This document shows positions 46,457-58,515 of a stretch of 64,000 nucleotides of DNA, piece by piece; positions within the stretch are counted from its first letter, which is position 1, and the number at the start of each line of letters is the position of its first letter. This stretch comes from Cryptomeria japonica (taxonomy: Eukaryota; Streptophyta; Pinopsida; Cupressales; Cupressaceae). The notes below the pieces were generated by a model that saw only the letters and a program-made list of their open reading frames with translations, had not been told where the DNA came from and did no database searches. Location of the stretch: contig NC_081410.1 in NCBI RefSeq assembly GCF_030272615.1, forward strand, positions 124,900,640 through 124,964,639. The letters are read 5' to 3'. The position numbers were made by a program, and so were the translations under genes.

Positions 46457-47256
46457 ATGTCCCATTTCAACAAAGACCACAAGACATCATCAAGAATTCA
46501 ATGTTGGGCTTGTGGTGAGAATCATCTTCAGCGAAATTATCCTCGAATGCACCCTTATTGTGGGAAATGTGGCAAGAACCACCGTAAAAATGATCATTCA
46601 TGCAACCCCCAACAACACCAAAATCAAGATAATAAATTTTTCACCCCTTCCAACATGAAGATTTATGCAGCTGCAGATATAGGTATGGTGCATTACCAAC
46701 CTTCTTTAATTGAAATTAAAGGTTCTATAAATAATCATCCCATTGTTTTTCTTTTTCATTCAGGAAGTAGACATAAATTTATTTCTCCTAGGGTTGGAGC
46801 ACAACTAAGGATTGCATCTAAATCAATAGAACGTTTAGATCATGTGTCAAAATGGTAGATGGTAGATGGTAGAATAGTTAGACAAACAAGTGCAATTATT
46901 GAAAATTGAAAATTTGAATTAGACAAGCCTGTAACATATGATCATTTTCACATATTAAATCTAGGTACATATGATGCTATTCTAGGTATTAGTTGGTTGG
47001 AGAAAAACAATGCTTTCCTAGGTTGTGAAAACAAACAGGTTATGCTTAACTCTAACATGGGGACATGTCATATTTTATAGGGGGAGAAAAGACCTCTTCA
47101 CATTAAAACTATTTTAGCAATGCAAGTTAAGTGTAGTGCGAGGAAAAATTGTAAAATATTTTGTGCTATGCTTTTTAAAACATGTGATAAATTTAAATTA
47201 GATATTAATATTAAACCTGTGGTGCAAGAATTTAAATCTATGTGTTTCCCAAAAAA
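46457..47256 (+). pseudogene. Gypsy nucleocapsid knuckle and aspartic protease
   Basis: Same frame as gag. 'CWACGENHLQRNYP' and 'YCGKCGKNHRKNDHSC' are two degenerate zinc knuckles. The protease reads 'PIVFLFHSGSRHKFISPRVG', where the catalytic DSG Asp is His, and later 'YDAILGISWLEKNNA' (family YD.ILGMDWL). Stops occur at about 46856, 46909 and 47080. The D-to-H change alone would abolish protease activity. Confidence 0.85.
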
Positions 47257-48100
47257 TTAAATAGATTACCTCCTAAACGATCTATAGAACATGTAATTGA
47301 TCTAGTTCCCAGGGCAAAACCTGTCTCCAAAGTTCCCTATCGACGGTAAATCCCTAAATTAACTTAACTAAAAATCCAATTAATGCAACTGCTTAAGGAA
47401 GGTAAGATAAGGCCAAGTGTCTCTCCATGGGGTGCACCAGTATTATTTGTTAAAAAGAAAGATGGGATCATGAGGTTATGCATAGATTATAGACAACTTA
47501 ACAAATTAACCATAAAGAACAAGTACCCCTTGCCTCGAATTGATGACCTCCTAGACTAGTTACATGGTGCCAAATGCTTTTCCAAAATAGATATACGATC
47601 AAGATACCATCAAATTCGTATTAAAGAATCTGACATTTCCAAAACAGCATTTCGAACACGATATGGTCATTATGAATTTGTGGTAATGCCTTTGGTTTAA
47701 CTAACGCACCTGCAACCTTTATGACCTTGATGTGTGATATCTTCCAACCATTTCTAGATGTATTTGTTATCATCTTTTTGGATGACATATTAATATTCTC
47801 AAAAAAAGAGCAAGAACACGAGCAGCATTTGAGGCTGGTACTAGAAACCTTACGAAAACACAAATTATATGCCAAATTAAGCAAGTGTGAATTCTTTAAA
47901 TCAAAGGTATCTTATTTAGGTCATATAGTTTCAGAAAAAGGTATTTCACCGTACCTTGCTAAGATTAAAGCAATTCAAGATTGGCCTACCTCCAAGGATG
48001 CTCACGAAGTAAGAAGTTTCCTAGGATTATCTGGGTACTCTCGTTGGTTTGTTAAAAACTATTCAAAATTTGTTGCACCTTTAACTGACCTAACTAAGAA
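47257..48100 (+). pseudogene. Gypsy reverse transcriptase
   Basis: After a frameshift near 47257 the RT reads 'PPKRSIEHVIDLVPRAKPVS', '[20 protein letters not shown]', '[20 protein letters not shown]' and '[17 protein letters not shown]' (motif A Asp), with three stops. A one-base deletion near 47690 breaks '[14 protein letters not shown]'. The downstream frame from 47721 carries '[20 protein letters not shown]' with the catalytic DD, then '[12 protein letters not shown]'. Confidence 0.9.
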
Positions 48101-48566
48101 AGATCAAAATTATAAATGGTCTGATGAATGTGATAAGGCTTTTGAAACATTAAAAACATTGCTAACAACTGCACCTATTCTTTGCATCCTAAATTTTAGT
48201 AAACCTTTTGTTGTGATTACAGATGCATGTGGGTCAAGTATAGGTGGTGTTCTAATGCAGGATAACCAAGTTGTATGCTATGAATCAAGAAAATTATTAC
48301 TTATCGAAAGAAACTATCCTATTCAAGATCTTGAATTATTAGGGATTGTCCATGCCTTAAAGGTTTGATGACACTATTTATTGGGAAACAAGTGTATTTT
48401 GAAAACAGACCATCATAGTCTTCAACACATATTTACTCAACCTCAACTTAACATTAGACAAATAAGGTGGATGGAACTCTCAACTAAATATGATTTGATT
48501 ATCCAGTATGTTCCTGGAGAGAAGAATGTGGTGGCAGATGCCTTGAGTCAAAAAAGATTGTGTTAA
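48101..48566 (+). pseudogene. Gypsy RNase H
   Basis: '[20 protein letters not shown]' (first Asp), '[17 protein letters not shown]' (Glu), a stop after 'ALKV', then 'CILKTDHHSLQHIF' (Asp) and 'VPGEKNVVADALSQ' at the end. The set of conserved blocks is complete apart from the stop at 48366-48368. Confidence 0.9.
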
Positions 48567-48744
48567 TGCTTTGACGTTGGTAAGGAGCCAATTTGAACAT
48601 GATATCAAATCCAAATTACCTATCGATGACTATTTCCAACTAATTTATGAAGGAATCCAAAATCAATCCCCTAATGTCCATTTGAAAGATCGATTAGAAC
48701 AATAGTTACTAAGTAGAAATGGACTCCTCTATTTCAAAGGAAGA

Positions 48745-50040
48745 TTGTGTATTCCTAATATACTTGGCATTAAAGCACAAATATTGAAAGATTCTAATGA
48801 TATACCTATAGCCGGACACCCTGGATTTCAAAAAACCTATCTTTCAATCAAGAAAAACTACTTTTGGCCTCAAATGAAGAGTGAGATCCATACTTATGTG
48901 CAACAATGCTTAACTTGTCAAAAGGTAAAAGCAGAACCGTGTAAACCTCTTGGCCTCTTGCAACCCTTGTCTATTCCAGAGTGGAAATGGGAATCAATTA
49001 GTATGGATTTTATCACTGGATTACCTCGAACCCGAAAAGGTCATGATTCTATCTTTGTAGTAGTAGATCGATTAACCAAAATGGCACATTTTCTACACAT
49101 CAAGATAAAATCTTCTGCTTTTGACATTGCCCATATATTTGTTAAAGAAATTGTTAGATTGCATGGTATTCCAAAGAATATAGTTTTAGATCGAGACCCT
49201 AGATTTACATCATCTTTTTGGAAATCTCTTTTTTATGAACTTGACACTAAATTAAGCTTCAATATTGCATATCACCCTGAATCTGATGGGCAAACTGAAC
49301 AAATCAATAGGGTCTTAGAAGATATGTTGTGCATGTATACCATGGATAAACCCAAATCATGGGAGGACTACTTACATTTAGTTGAGTTTGCCTACAATCA
49401 AGGATATCATTCAACCATTAAGATGTCACCTTTTGAAGCTATGTATGGTCGAAATTGTAACACACCTATCTCTTGGTCTAACCTTATTCATAAGATTTGG
49501 TATGAAAATGAAAACTTGTTAGAGATGGATGCTATTATTAACAAAGCCAAACAAAACATGAAAGCTACCCAGGATCGATATAAAAGTTGGGCTGATTCCA
49601 AGAGGGCTACTCAGGATTTTGATGTTGGTGATCATGTTTTCTTAAGAGTCAAACCAAAAAGGAGCTCATTAAAGCTTGGAAAGTATTCTAAAATAGCTCC
49701 TCATTTTTGTGGTCCTTTTCAACTATTAGAAAGAATAGGAAATGTTGCTTATAGACTTGCTTTACCTCCTCAGTTACAAATTCATGATGTATTTCATGTA
49801 AGTTTACTTAAGAAATATGTTTATACTGTAGATCACGTTATTGATTGGAAAAGTATTTCTATTGAACCTTTTTGTGAATTTAAAATTGAACCAAAAAGAA
49901 TAATTGAAAAAAGAACTAGAACATTAAGAAATAGAATTATAGAAGAAGTAAAAGTTAAATGGAGTCATTGTGGTAATGATAGTGCTACATTGGAAAAAAC
50001 TGATTTTATTAGAGTTCAATATCCACAATTGTTTGACTAA
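48745..50040 (+). pseudogene. Gypsy integrase with chromodomain-like tail (431-codon open frame)
   Basis: The best preserved part: zinc region 'AGHPGFQKTYLSIKKNYFWP' to 'CLTCQKVK', then the catalytic triad in 'SMDFITGLPR' (Asp), 'VLDRDPRFTS' (Asp) and 'ESDGQTEQINRVLE' (Glu). The GPY-type region is 'GPFQLLERIGNVAYRLALPP', and the C-terminal 'EPKRIIEKRTRTLRNR' to 'IRVQYPQLF' corresponds to the chromodomain found in chromoviruses, thought to guide insertion into chromatin. No internal stop is seen across 431 codons, in contrast to gag and RT. Confidence 0.9.
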
Positions 50041-50104
50041 ATGTTATTTTACATGTGTTAATGATGTAGAAAATCCTTATGCTACTAAGGGCAGCAACTG
50101 ATTT

Positions 50105-50117
50105 ACACAGGGAGAAA
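50105..50117 (+). other. Polypurine tract of gypsy element
   Basis: 'acacagggagaaa' immediately before the 3' LTR. Confidence 0.8.
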
Positions 50118-50856
50118 TGTTATGGGACTTTTTCCCGTGGAAATAAATTGTAATAAATATAATTATAAACATTATTATAGTTATGAAAGGGTGTGATTTT
50201 TGGTAACCACCCTGTGACATTATATAAACCCGTGAATTAATAAAGAAGGATACACGGAGAGAGGGAGAAAATAATAGAAGAAAAAGAAATTGAAAGAAGC
50301 AAAAGCGAGAGGATAGTTAAGGTCTGGTGGTTGGGCATTGGGCATTGGAGAAGGGGCATACAGTGTGTGTCCAACTCGGGGTACAACGTACACCTGGGAG
50401 TGTCCTGGCTAGAGCTGTGTTTATTTCATGTCATGAAGGTATGTGGGGTTCTATGTAGGAACTGTGTCCTCCTGGAATGCTTCCTTGCTTGGAAACCCTA
50501 GGCCTATAACTAATCCTTTGTGTGCGAAAAGCAACCTCTCCGTGATTTACAAATATGTATTAATCAATTTTATTTAGTCATTGCCTCAATATTTCACTAT
50601 TGCAAATCATTATCTCAATGTTTTATATATTATGAGTAATTAGTTTATCATTACTTGAATAAATTGCTTTGATACTTTATTAAAATGTTGTGTAAACACT
50701 TCATAATAAATAGTAAATTAAACATCTTACTATTAAATTATTTATTGTAGGTAAAAGGTTGATTACATTAGATTTAGATTAATATTTTATTTATTTAATC
50801 TGCTACTAATGACAAAATTAATGACAAAATTAACCATAGAGAAAAGTATCATCACA
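50118..50856 (+). repeat. 3' LTR of gypsy element
   Basis: A 739-bp LTR, near-identical to the 5' LTR. Differences seen by eye include a C/T at position 6, short indels near the TATA box and a few scattered substitutions. Confidence 0.95.
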
Positions 50857-50877
50857 TCCTTAATCTTTTTCATATTT

Positions 50878-51140
50878 TGTAATGGTTTGCTTTATATTGT
50901 GAAGCTAAAAAGTATGAAAATTTTAGAGAAAAAAAATAGGAGACATGATTGTTTCTTTAATTTTCTAATGACAAAAAGTTGGTTTTAAATTTAAAAAAAA
51001 ATCATCTTTGCAAATAAAAAAAAACCAAAAAGAAAAACCAACATATGTTGTAATGGTTTCCTTTATATTGTGAAGCTAAAAAGTATGAAAATTTAGAGAA
51101 AAAAATAAGAGGCATGATTGTTTCTTTAATTTTTTATTTT
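50878..51140. repeat. Direct duplication of about 90 bp, 170-bp spacing
   Basis: 'gtaatggtttgctttatatt...catgattgtttctttaatttt' at 50878-50965 recurs at 51048-51137 with few changes. Noncoding. Confidence 0.8.
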
Positions 51141-51435
51141 TAATAACTAATTCAATTAAATATAAAAGCTATTTTACTTTATAACATAGGTAGGTTGCCA
51201 ACGAAACTTTAAAAACATGGAAGCTAGAAAGACCAAAGGGTCGACCACCCACGTGTCGGCGACAAACTAGCTATGGTAACCGGCTATTCCAAGGAAAAAC
51301 GATTATCAACCGGGCAAAACAATCCTATATCGCGAAAATGTCAATTTTGTCTGCTAATTTAACAAAAAATCAACCCACCTATGTATCTTTTTTAATAGGA
51401 TTCAAAGCCAAAGCGATAAAAGAAAGTAAACAGTT

Positions 51436-51535
51436 CCAGGTGAGTTGGTTCGACTGGTTTCCGGGTTACCGAACCCTCTTTGCATTGAATTTTTGTGTTG
51501 TCCAGAAAACCTAGGTTCGACTCTGGTTTTATATT
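51436..51535 (+). repeat. Possible tRNA-derived (SINE-like) sequence
   Basis: 'gagttggttcgactgg' (51442-51457) resembles a pol III A box region, and 'ggttcgactc' (51514-51523) is a near-perfect B box. The roughly 57 bp between them is too long for an ordinary tRNA, and I cannot pair an acceptor stem, so this is at most a diverged tRNA-derived SINE head or a tRNA relic. Confidence 0.3.
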
Positions 51536-52028
51536 TTATCTAAATTTACCAGTCTGGGGAGCGTTTTGTTATTTCTTTCTTACCTTAAGTCGATCACAAA
51601 TAGTGCCGATTGGATGCTTCAAACTCTTAAAATATCTCTCTAAGTTGTAATAAGCTTAGAATAGCAGGGAATTTCGATATTAGGGTTTCAGCGTGCTTTA
51701 TAAGGGATGCGACGGGCATACTGAGAATGATAAGGGACAAGACAGTCACAATGTGAATAACAGAAGTGATTAAGGATATCCTCCATTTAAGGAGAAAAAT
51801 TTAACAATGATATCCAGAAGGGGTTACGGCGGAGTGTTGTATTTTAATGATTAGCATTCACAAAATGGAAGAGAAAGAATTATCGCTTAAGTTAATTTCA
51901 GAAGAAACCTCTGTATTTTCAGATGATCTATGACTGTCAAAATACTGAGCCTAAATTATTCGAGCCATTGATTGCACGGTAATATGGAAAATGGCTACAT
52001 TATTTATAAAGATTTGTAGACACAGAAG
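51536..52028. other. Low-copy-looking spacer 3' of the pseudogene
   Basis: Balanced composition and no repeat recognised. Would include the 3' flank of the minus-strand citrate-binding-protein-like pseudogene. Confidence 0.4.
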
Positions 52029-52626
52029 CTAATTACGCTTCCAGATCTTGATATTCCTCCACCGCGACTCCATTCTCTGACTCGGACTGTTCTGTTCATA
52101 AGCACCGCTTCCAGTGCCAGGGTTTGGGGCGTCCAAGCTGAGTTTTCCGTCCAAATAGACTTATTGTCAGAATCATGAATAACATTAACATGAATCCACC
52201 GATTGTACACATTGGCGGGACCAAAAGGAGTGGGCGCCGCAGAGCCTCCATTAATCCCACCCATCACTTGCATCACCGCTACGCCCGTGCTTCCAGACGG
52301 CACGTACATATCCCCTTCGAATTGCCAAACCCCTGACGTATAATCGCCGTCCTGTACAAAGTTTTTTGCAAGATTCAGAAATTCCCATTTTTGTTACATT
52401 TTTCTTACCAATCATACTTACCTTGGCTTGCAAACGCATTTCCGTGCGGGGCTTAGTATTAGTGTTGGGTGAGGCGGGTTTATCATTGCTGAAGACCCAC
52501 ATAGTGTGGACGCCATTGATGAAGGTATAACGTTGATCTACACTTTTAACGTTGAACCTTAAAGCTGAAGTCTTGAGCTGTGAAACCGTCTGTGGGAGCT
52601 GCAATCGAGCCCGGCAATTGCATCTG
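52029..52626 (-). pseudogene. Citrate-binding-protein-like (alginate lyase 2 fold) pseudogene
   Basis: Minus-strand exon 1 reads 'PTDGFTAQDFSFKVQR', then in another frame 'VDQRYTFINGVHTMWVFSND' and 'KPRTEMRLQAK'. An intron with GTAAGT...TACAG ends (52421-52352, 70 nt) is followed by exon 2 'DGDYTSGVWQFEGDMYVPSG', 'VYNRWIHVNVIHDSDNK', and after a one-base loss 'VYLDGKLSLDAPNPGTGSG' to 'RMESRWRNIKIWKR' and a stop at 52029-52031. This matches plant citrate-binding/alginate-lyase-2-like proteins, which are secretory or vacuolar. Two frameshifts, no signal peptide and a few residues missing before the 'GAYEQN' segment mark it as a pseudogene. The intact intron shows it is not a retrocopy. Confidence 0.85.
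52352..52421 (-). other. Intron of the citrate-binding-protein-like pseudogene
   Basis: 70 nt on the minus strand, donor AAG|GTAAGT and acceptor TTTGTACAG|GAC, phase 0. Removing it joins '..MRLQAK' to 'DGDYTSGVWQ', restoring the family sequence across the junction. Confidence 0.85.
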
Positions 52627-53057
52627 AACTCATTCAATTGGCTTCAAAATGGGTTATTGACTTTTTTCACAAAAAGTTTCAAAAATTGAAGCCACAGTTA
52701 ATTATGTTGATCATTGATCAACCATCTGTAATTTTTGACAAATTTCATGTTATTGACTTTTGATGCAGTTTTGGAATCAGTTTAGCCACAATCTTTATTA
52801 AACAATGAAAATTTAAAATTGAATTATCTTTCAAATTTTGATTATTTAATAAATACAGTTAAATGTGTATTCAAAATGTAGATAAAAAGGATAATTAATT
52901 TAAGATAGGAATTTTGTTAGTCTCTAATATATATTAATATATTTATAGTCCTCTCATGTTCATGATTATCTAGAAGGTTAAGTTGAATGTTTAAAGGAAC
53001 TAAAATAAGGTTGTGATGAGAAAATTAAAAAGAGTGGAAAGAGTGTATTGTTGACTA

Positions 53058-53300
53058 CTTAAATACAATGAATAAAAAGTCATTAGTAGTGTTCTAATAG
53101 TAATTATACATTTCTATTATATTAAAAATAATAATAAATATTTCTTTTTTTAAGGGGCAAATGTTGTTTATTGAAACCAATCAACAATGAATAAAAAGTC
53201 ATTGGTAGTGTTTTAATAGTAATTATACATTTCATTTATATTAAAAATAATAAATGTATGTCTCTTTTTAAAAGGGTAAATGTTTTTTATTGGAACTATG
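53058..53300. repeat. Tandem duplication of about 130 bp
   Basis: 'caatgaataaaaagtcatt(a/g)gtagtgtt(c/t)taatag...' occurs at about 53058 and again near 53188, followed in both by AT-rich sequence and 'aa(g/a)gg(g/-)caaatgtt'. Noncoding. Confidence 0.8.
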
Positions 53301-53529
53301 AACTAGTGAGGTCACATGTAGAGCATCTCATTCCCAGCATGAAAAATAATTATCTTATTTTTATTGATTGAACTTTACTTTTTATTGTAAAATTATTAAT
53401 TTTTTAAAGTAATATTTAAGATCCACCCCTTAAAGTAATATTAATTTAGTGTGGAGCTTTTTACTATTCCTTAAGATCCACCTTTTAGTTAAAAACAATA
53501 CTAGCACAAGATGCTCTAGTTCTTATTTG

Positions 53530-54430
53530 GTGAAAAATTGATCAATATATTATTCAATGCATAGAATGTGAATACATACATGAATAGTTGGTTAAGAGTT
53601 CATTTTTAACCAACATAACAATGTAATAATACTAATACTTTCGACCATAAACCGAACAAATATCATACAAACTAATTTTAATAGAATCCTTAAACAAAAA
53701 CATTAAGATGCTTATCATCGACATATAAACATACATACCAAACTTAGCAATTCAACTCTCTGAACCATAGACCACTCAAATGTAATTTATATCCATTGCA
53801 CATCATCTCTCACATACACCTAACTTCAATAAAGAATATACAATATTTTATCCACCTACAATAGGAATTAATCTATTTGTATGGTTAAAAAGGTATATGT
53901 ATCTAGCTAGATTTTTTGACTTATCTTAATATTTTCTCTAAGTATTCTTGAAATAATACTTTTCCTTTCTAGAAAAGCACTAAGGTCGTCATCAATCAAT
54001 ACATAAAAATTAATTTTGTACATCAAATTAGAATTTAGCCAAAACCCTCGAGGATGCAAAAAAATTTCATTCAAAATATATAATAGTTTTAATTTTATCT
54101 TAAATTATAATTAATATAACTAAAGAAATATTTATCATTATTATTAATATAAGTGGAATGTATAATTACTTATTTAATTGACCTCACCTCAAAAAAATTG
54201 CATATTAGGAGACTCCTTCATTTACCTAGACTATCGACATACTCATGTCCACAAGAGCAAAGTGTAATATAGGCAGTTTAAAAAAAAAAAAAATTCTAAA
54301 TTTTGAGGTAAGTTGTAAAGAATGGCTACACAACCCTTTCAAGGGCTTCTTTTCATTATATAATTCCTCTTCGATTGCTAGTCACTAAGTGAAGCATTAA
54401 TTCATTAAGTTCTTGGTCACTTAGACATGG
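53530..54430 (+). repeat. Dispersed repeat, copy B (with 40030-40960)
   Basis: Colinear with 40030-40960 in the same orientation, diverged with many small indels. No coding capacity; termini unresolved. Confidence 0.65.
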
Positions 54431-56003
54431 AATTATTTACTATTTTATATTGGATATGATTTAATATTTCAAACTGATTTTACAAAACTCTAGAACTATT
54501 TGTAATTTTTGGTAGCAATTATTTTGTCGATTCATATTTTAATGTCAAGTCATCATGATTGAACTACGTTTTATTTATAGTCTAACATAGCTGCAACAAA
54601 AACATATGTGGTTCTATCTCTTTATTTTGTTACGGGGTAATAAGGACACCTTAATATTATTATTTAAATATGAATGAAGAAAAATCTTCCTTTGATAAAT
54701 AACTAATGTTAACTTAATCATCTTCGTAAGGTGTTGAAAAAATAAATAATTTTTATAACACTTGGTGATATAAAGAGACAAAGCCACATAATTTGTTGTT
54801 AATTTATCTATCTAAGGAAGAATTTTTGTTCATTTATATTTAAATAAAATAATAAGATATCCTTATTACACCATAGTGATTTAAAGAGACAAGGTCACAT
54901 ATACTATTGTTGCATTTGTGTTATGCTATGTAGCATTTCAATGACAACAACTTGACATGTAAATTTGAATCAAAGGAATCATTGATATCTTATTAAAAAA
55001 ATTAAAAATATTGAATTGAAATAATAAAAAAAATAAAAAATAAATACTTAACAATTAAATTGAGATTAAATGATATCATTAAGATTAACGAAATGAATGA
55101 ATTAATGAAAACCTAATTTTCAATTGAATATAGAAAACCTTGTTTCCTTAAAAAACTAATGATTAATCAAAAAAGCGTTATTGTTTTTTCATGTTATAAC
55201 ATGTGAAACTTTATTTTCAATTAGTTAAATAAATAAAATATTTAATATATATTATAAAAACTTAATCTTTAATTAAATCATAACATTATTGTTTCCTCAT
55301 TTCATATCATCTAAACTTTATCTTCAATTAAATGAAAGCATGAAAACAGTTTTAAGGAAAGGGGTCCAGTTACCTATGTTCTAATGACTGTTCACTCTTT
55401 GCTTACCCAACCTCTCAATTACTAACATTTGTGCACAAGTATTGATCAACACAATTATTAGAAGAAAATGTTTTGGTTCTTAGAGGAATATGTTGGTCAG
55501 CCTTAAAAGAACACACTAAGCTTGACAAGTCAAAAGTCTACCCTTCATTTCCGTTTTCCGTTTGGTCAGTTACTATCATGGTCAATTAAATAAGTTTCAA
55601 GAGGCTTTTAAAGAGCCTTCCCTTTGACTAAAAAATCAAACAAGTGCTTACCTTTATGAGTTTTGGTGCAATCGTCTCGTTGTTATCCTTCACCTTCATC
55701 TCTATAATTTAGAGATGTAAAGGGCAAAAGTTTTGTTTAAGAGGAAGAATCTAATAGATCATTGTGAGTGTTTTGAACTAAACATTAGCGTACATTAAAT
55801 TGAAAATGTCAAGACTGATGATAGTTCATTTATATGAGTTAAATGTAGTCATATTTTAAAAGTTCATATTTATCGTATGATTCTCAAGTAGTCAATATTT
55901 GTCTTATTGAACATTTAAACATATTCTTTTGAAATAGGTTGTGGTTATTGTGGAATTGTGAGATGATATGGATAGTTTATTTTTTATAAAAAAATATTAT
56001 ATT
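54431..56003. other. AT-rich DNA without a gene
   Basis: Repeated 'tcaattaaat(t/g)' phrases and poly(A/T) runs. No coding frame or clear repeat border recognised. Confidence 0.6.
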
Positions 56004-57250
56004 TGTAGACACCTAAAAATATCTCATTGATCATGTACTAATTATTCGTCTAATTGATTAAATAATTCTTTGATTATTTAATTAAGTTAATTAATCTTAT
56101 TCTTCTAATTTCATATTTCCTCATCATCTTACTAATTAATTCAATTTTAATTATATCATCATTTAATCATTCTAACCATTTTCTAATGTCTTATTTAATT
56201 AATTCTGATTAATTCCTCAATTTAAATAATCTTTATTATTTAAATAAATTCATTTTCAATTTCTATCTCTCTAATCAATTAATTATTCAACCCTTTTCTA
56301 AATATTAATTAAATCTTTATTATTTAATTAATTGTGATTTTAATCCTTTAATTTAAATAATCTTTATTATTTAATTAAAGTCCATTTCTAAATAATTAAA
56401 TAGTTTCTTTAAATTATTTAATTAACTAATTAATTCTTCTAATTCTATTTCTAAATCCCCAAATTCTCATTTCATTTAATTCATATTTCTTCTAGTTTCA
56501 TTTAATTTCAAATTATTCTATTTCTTCTAGTTTCAAATACATGTGCATGATTTCAAAAATCAAATTGAAAATCAAAGTCAAGTTCTAAATATATTCAAAT
56601 ATTAAATTGAATAAATTCAATTATTTGAATAAATCTCATGCAAAGATTAAATTGAAAATCTAAGTCAAAGTGCAAGCACATGCTAAATTAATTATTTCAA
56701 TCAATTATCTCTTCAATTCCTATTTCCATCTTTTAGTTAGCTTTTTCTAAATAAAGCTTTCTTTGTCATCAATTAATTTTCCTCCAATCATCCTTTTCCT
56801 TCCCTCTGTCAGCTTTTTCTCAATCAGTTAACTCAATTAATCTATTCAATCTATTTTGTTTCACCTCTAAATCAGTAGTTCAACTATCAATTTTCATATG
56901 AGCTCACCTGAGTTCCACCTCTTGATCAACATGTTCCAACTTTCAATCAATCCTCTCCAATAATCTATAAATTGAGCATTCAATCTCCATTTTCAATCCT
57001 CCTCAATCCTGGACAATTATTTTCAATCACGAACTTTGATCTTTATGTCATTTGCAGGTTGCCAGCGCAATATCTAAGAGCCATCATACCACAAAGAGGA
57101 GAAGAACAATGGAAGTCATACGCAGTCACGGAATATGGAGTTTTGATTGATTTAATTTATAATTCTCATTTTGATTTGATTGTGTTATTTCATTGTCAGT
57201 TTGTTTGAATTCTTTGATTAGATAGGGATTTGTGATTTCCCTTTGTTTCT
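56004..57250 (+). repeat. LTR-like remnant of the TGTAGACACC family
   Basis: Starts TGTAGACACCTAAAAATATC, like the LTRs at 34069 and 34905, and is full of the same AATTAAATAAT-type inverted AT units. A 'ctataaattgagc' promoter-like stretch lies near 56960. I cannot find a primer site or a partner LTR, so it may be a solo LTR or a fragment; the right end is approximate. Confidence 0.55.
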
Positions 57251-58515
57251 TATTTCCTATTTAGCAATGATGAATTTGAGCATGCAACAATATTAATTAA
57301 AATTAAAAGATGTTTTGATTAAATTTATTTTTTAATTATAAGATGTTTTATGAATAGAATTTATATTTTAGAAATAAAAGTAGAGATTTTATACTAGGTT
57401 AAATTGTTTCACAAGATTTACTAAAAGTGTTTAAAAATTTTGCACAATATATCAACAAGTGACAATTTTTTAAGAGTTGCGGGTGGCTGCAAGAAGTTGA
57501 GTCCCACTTTTGGGCAAAAATTGGAAGTGTTTTCTCTATTTTTCAATTTTTTTATCAATTGATGTCAATATTTGAGGCACTTAGAGATTGAATCTCGGAA
57601 AACTTCAGTAATTGAAAATGTAGTTCTTGGAGTCTACTTTTCAAATATGTAATTTATTTCAATACCCACATGGTAGAAAATGTGTTTTAGTATGCATGTT
57701 TAAAAATCACTTTTTCAAAACGCATGTTTCAGGACCATACCACACATGTGTACAACCACCATTTTTTGATGCAAATAAATGAATTTTTGCAGATCCTTCT
57801 GGGAAACAATACTTAAGACACCAAATATTGATGAGAATATTTTTTCTTATTTTTTTATTGAATATATTTTTTTTTTGTTAATTTTTAATTGGCAATAAAG
57901 TACATTTTCAAAACATCGGGTGTACGACCACCATAATTTGATGAAATTTTCATATTTTAAATTTATTTTTTTTAATCTTCAAAAGAATTGTATGTAGATT
58001 GATGTCATATAGTTTATTTTTTTTAAAACCTAAAAAACAAAAATGTTATTAAAGTTTTACTGAACCTCGGTATTTTAGGTTTACGTTCCACTCTTGACTA
58101 ATAAAAAATGCAAAAATAGTAAAATAATCTTATCTCTATGAATTTTAAATCTTTGAAATCAAGACACTAAGAAATCTAATGGGTTTTTGTTTAATCAAAA
58201 AATTCGATCAGGAAGGCCCTCAAAAAATTAGGGAAGGTCACCCCTTTCACAATAAGACTAGTGGTAGAAACAATAGACTCCATAGACACCGTAGAAACGA
58301 CTCCCCTAACTTTAACTTTACCCTCATTCTAGGAGCGAAAAAACTACCGAGAGAGAAGGGTGAAAACCCTTCATGCCCTCAACATAGCATGCCAAGTTAC
58401 CTCTTTCAATTGTCAGATAGACTCTTTCATTATAATTAAAATTATCATACTTATTCATCTTGGTGTGTATGATATCACCCCCCATAGTAAAACCATTCAT
58501 AGGGAAACCACTAAT
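57251..58515. other. Intergenic DNA, partly low-copy
   Basis: AT-rich to about 58150, with a loosely repeated 'gtgtac(a/g)a(c)caccat' phrase at about 57750 and 57920. 58180-58510 is GC-richer with open frames on both strands but no domain recognised. Confidence 0.5.

Larger units (their letters stand above)
43689..50856 (+). mobile_element. Ty3/gypsy chromovirus-type LTR retrotransposon, structurally complete
   Basis: LTRs 43689-44432 (744 bp) and 50118-50856 (739 bp) start TGTTA and end ATCACA. TCCTT precedes and follows the element (43684-43688 and 50857-50861), a perfect target duplication. The order is primer site, leader with tandem repeats, gag, protease, RT, RNase H, integrase, chromodomain-like tail, polypurine tract, which defines Ty3/gypsy. 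By eye the LTRs differ at roughly ten substitutions and a few short indels, so insertion is recent. The reading frame nonetheless has many stops and at least two frameshifts. Confidence 0.95.
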
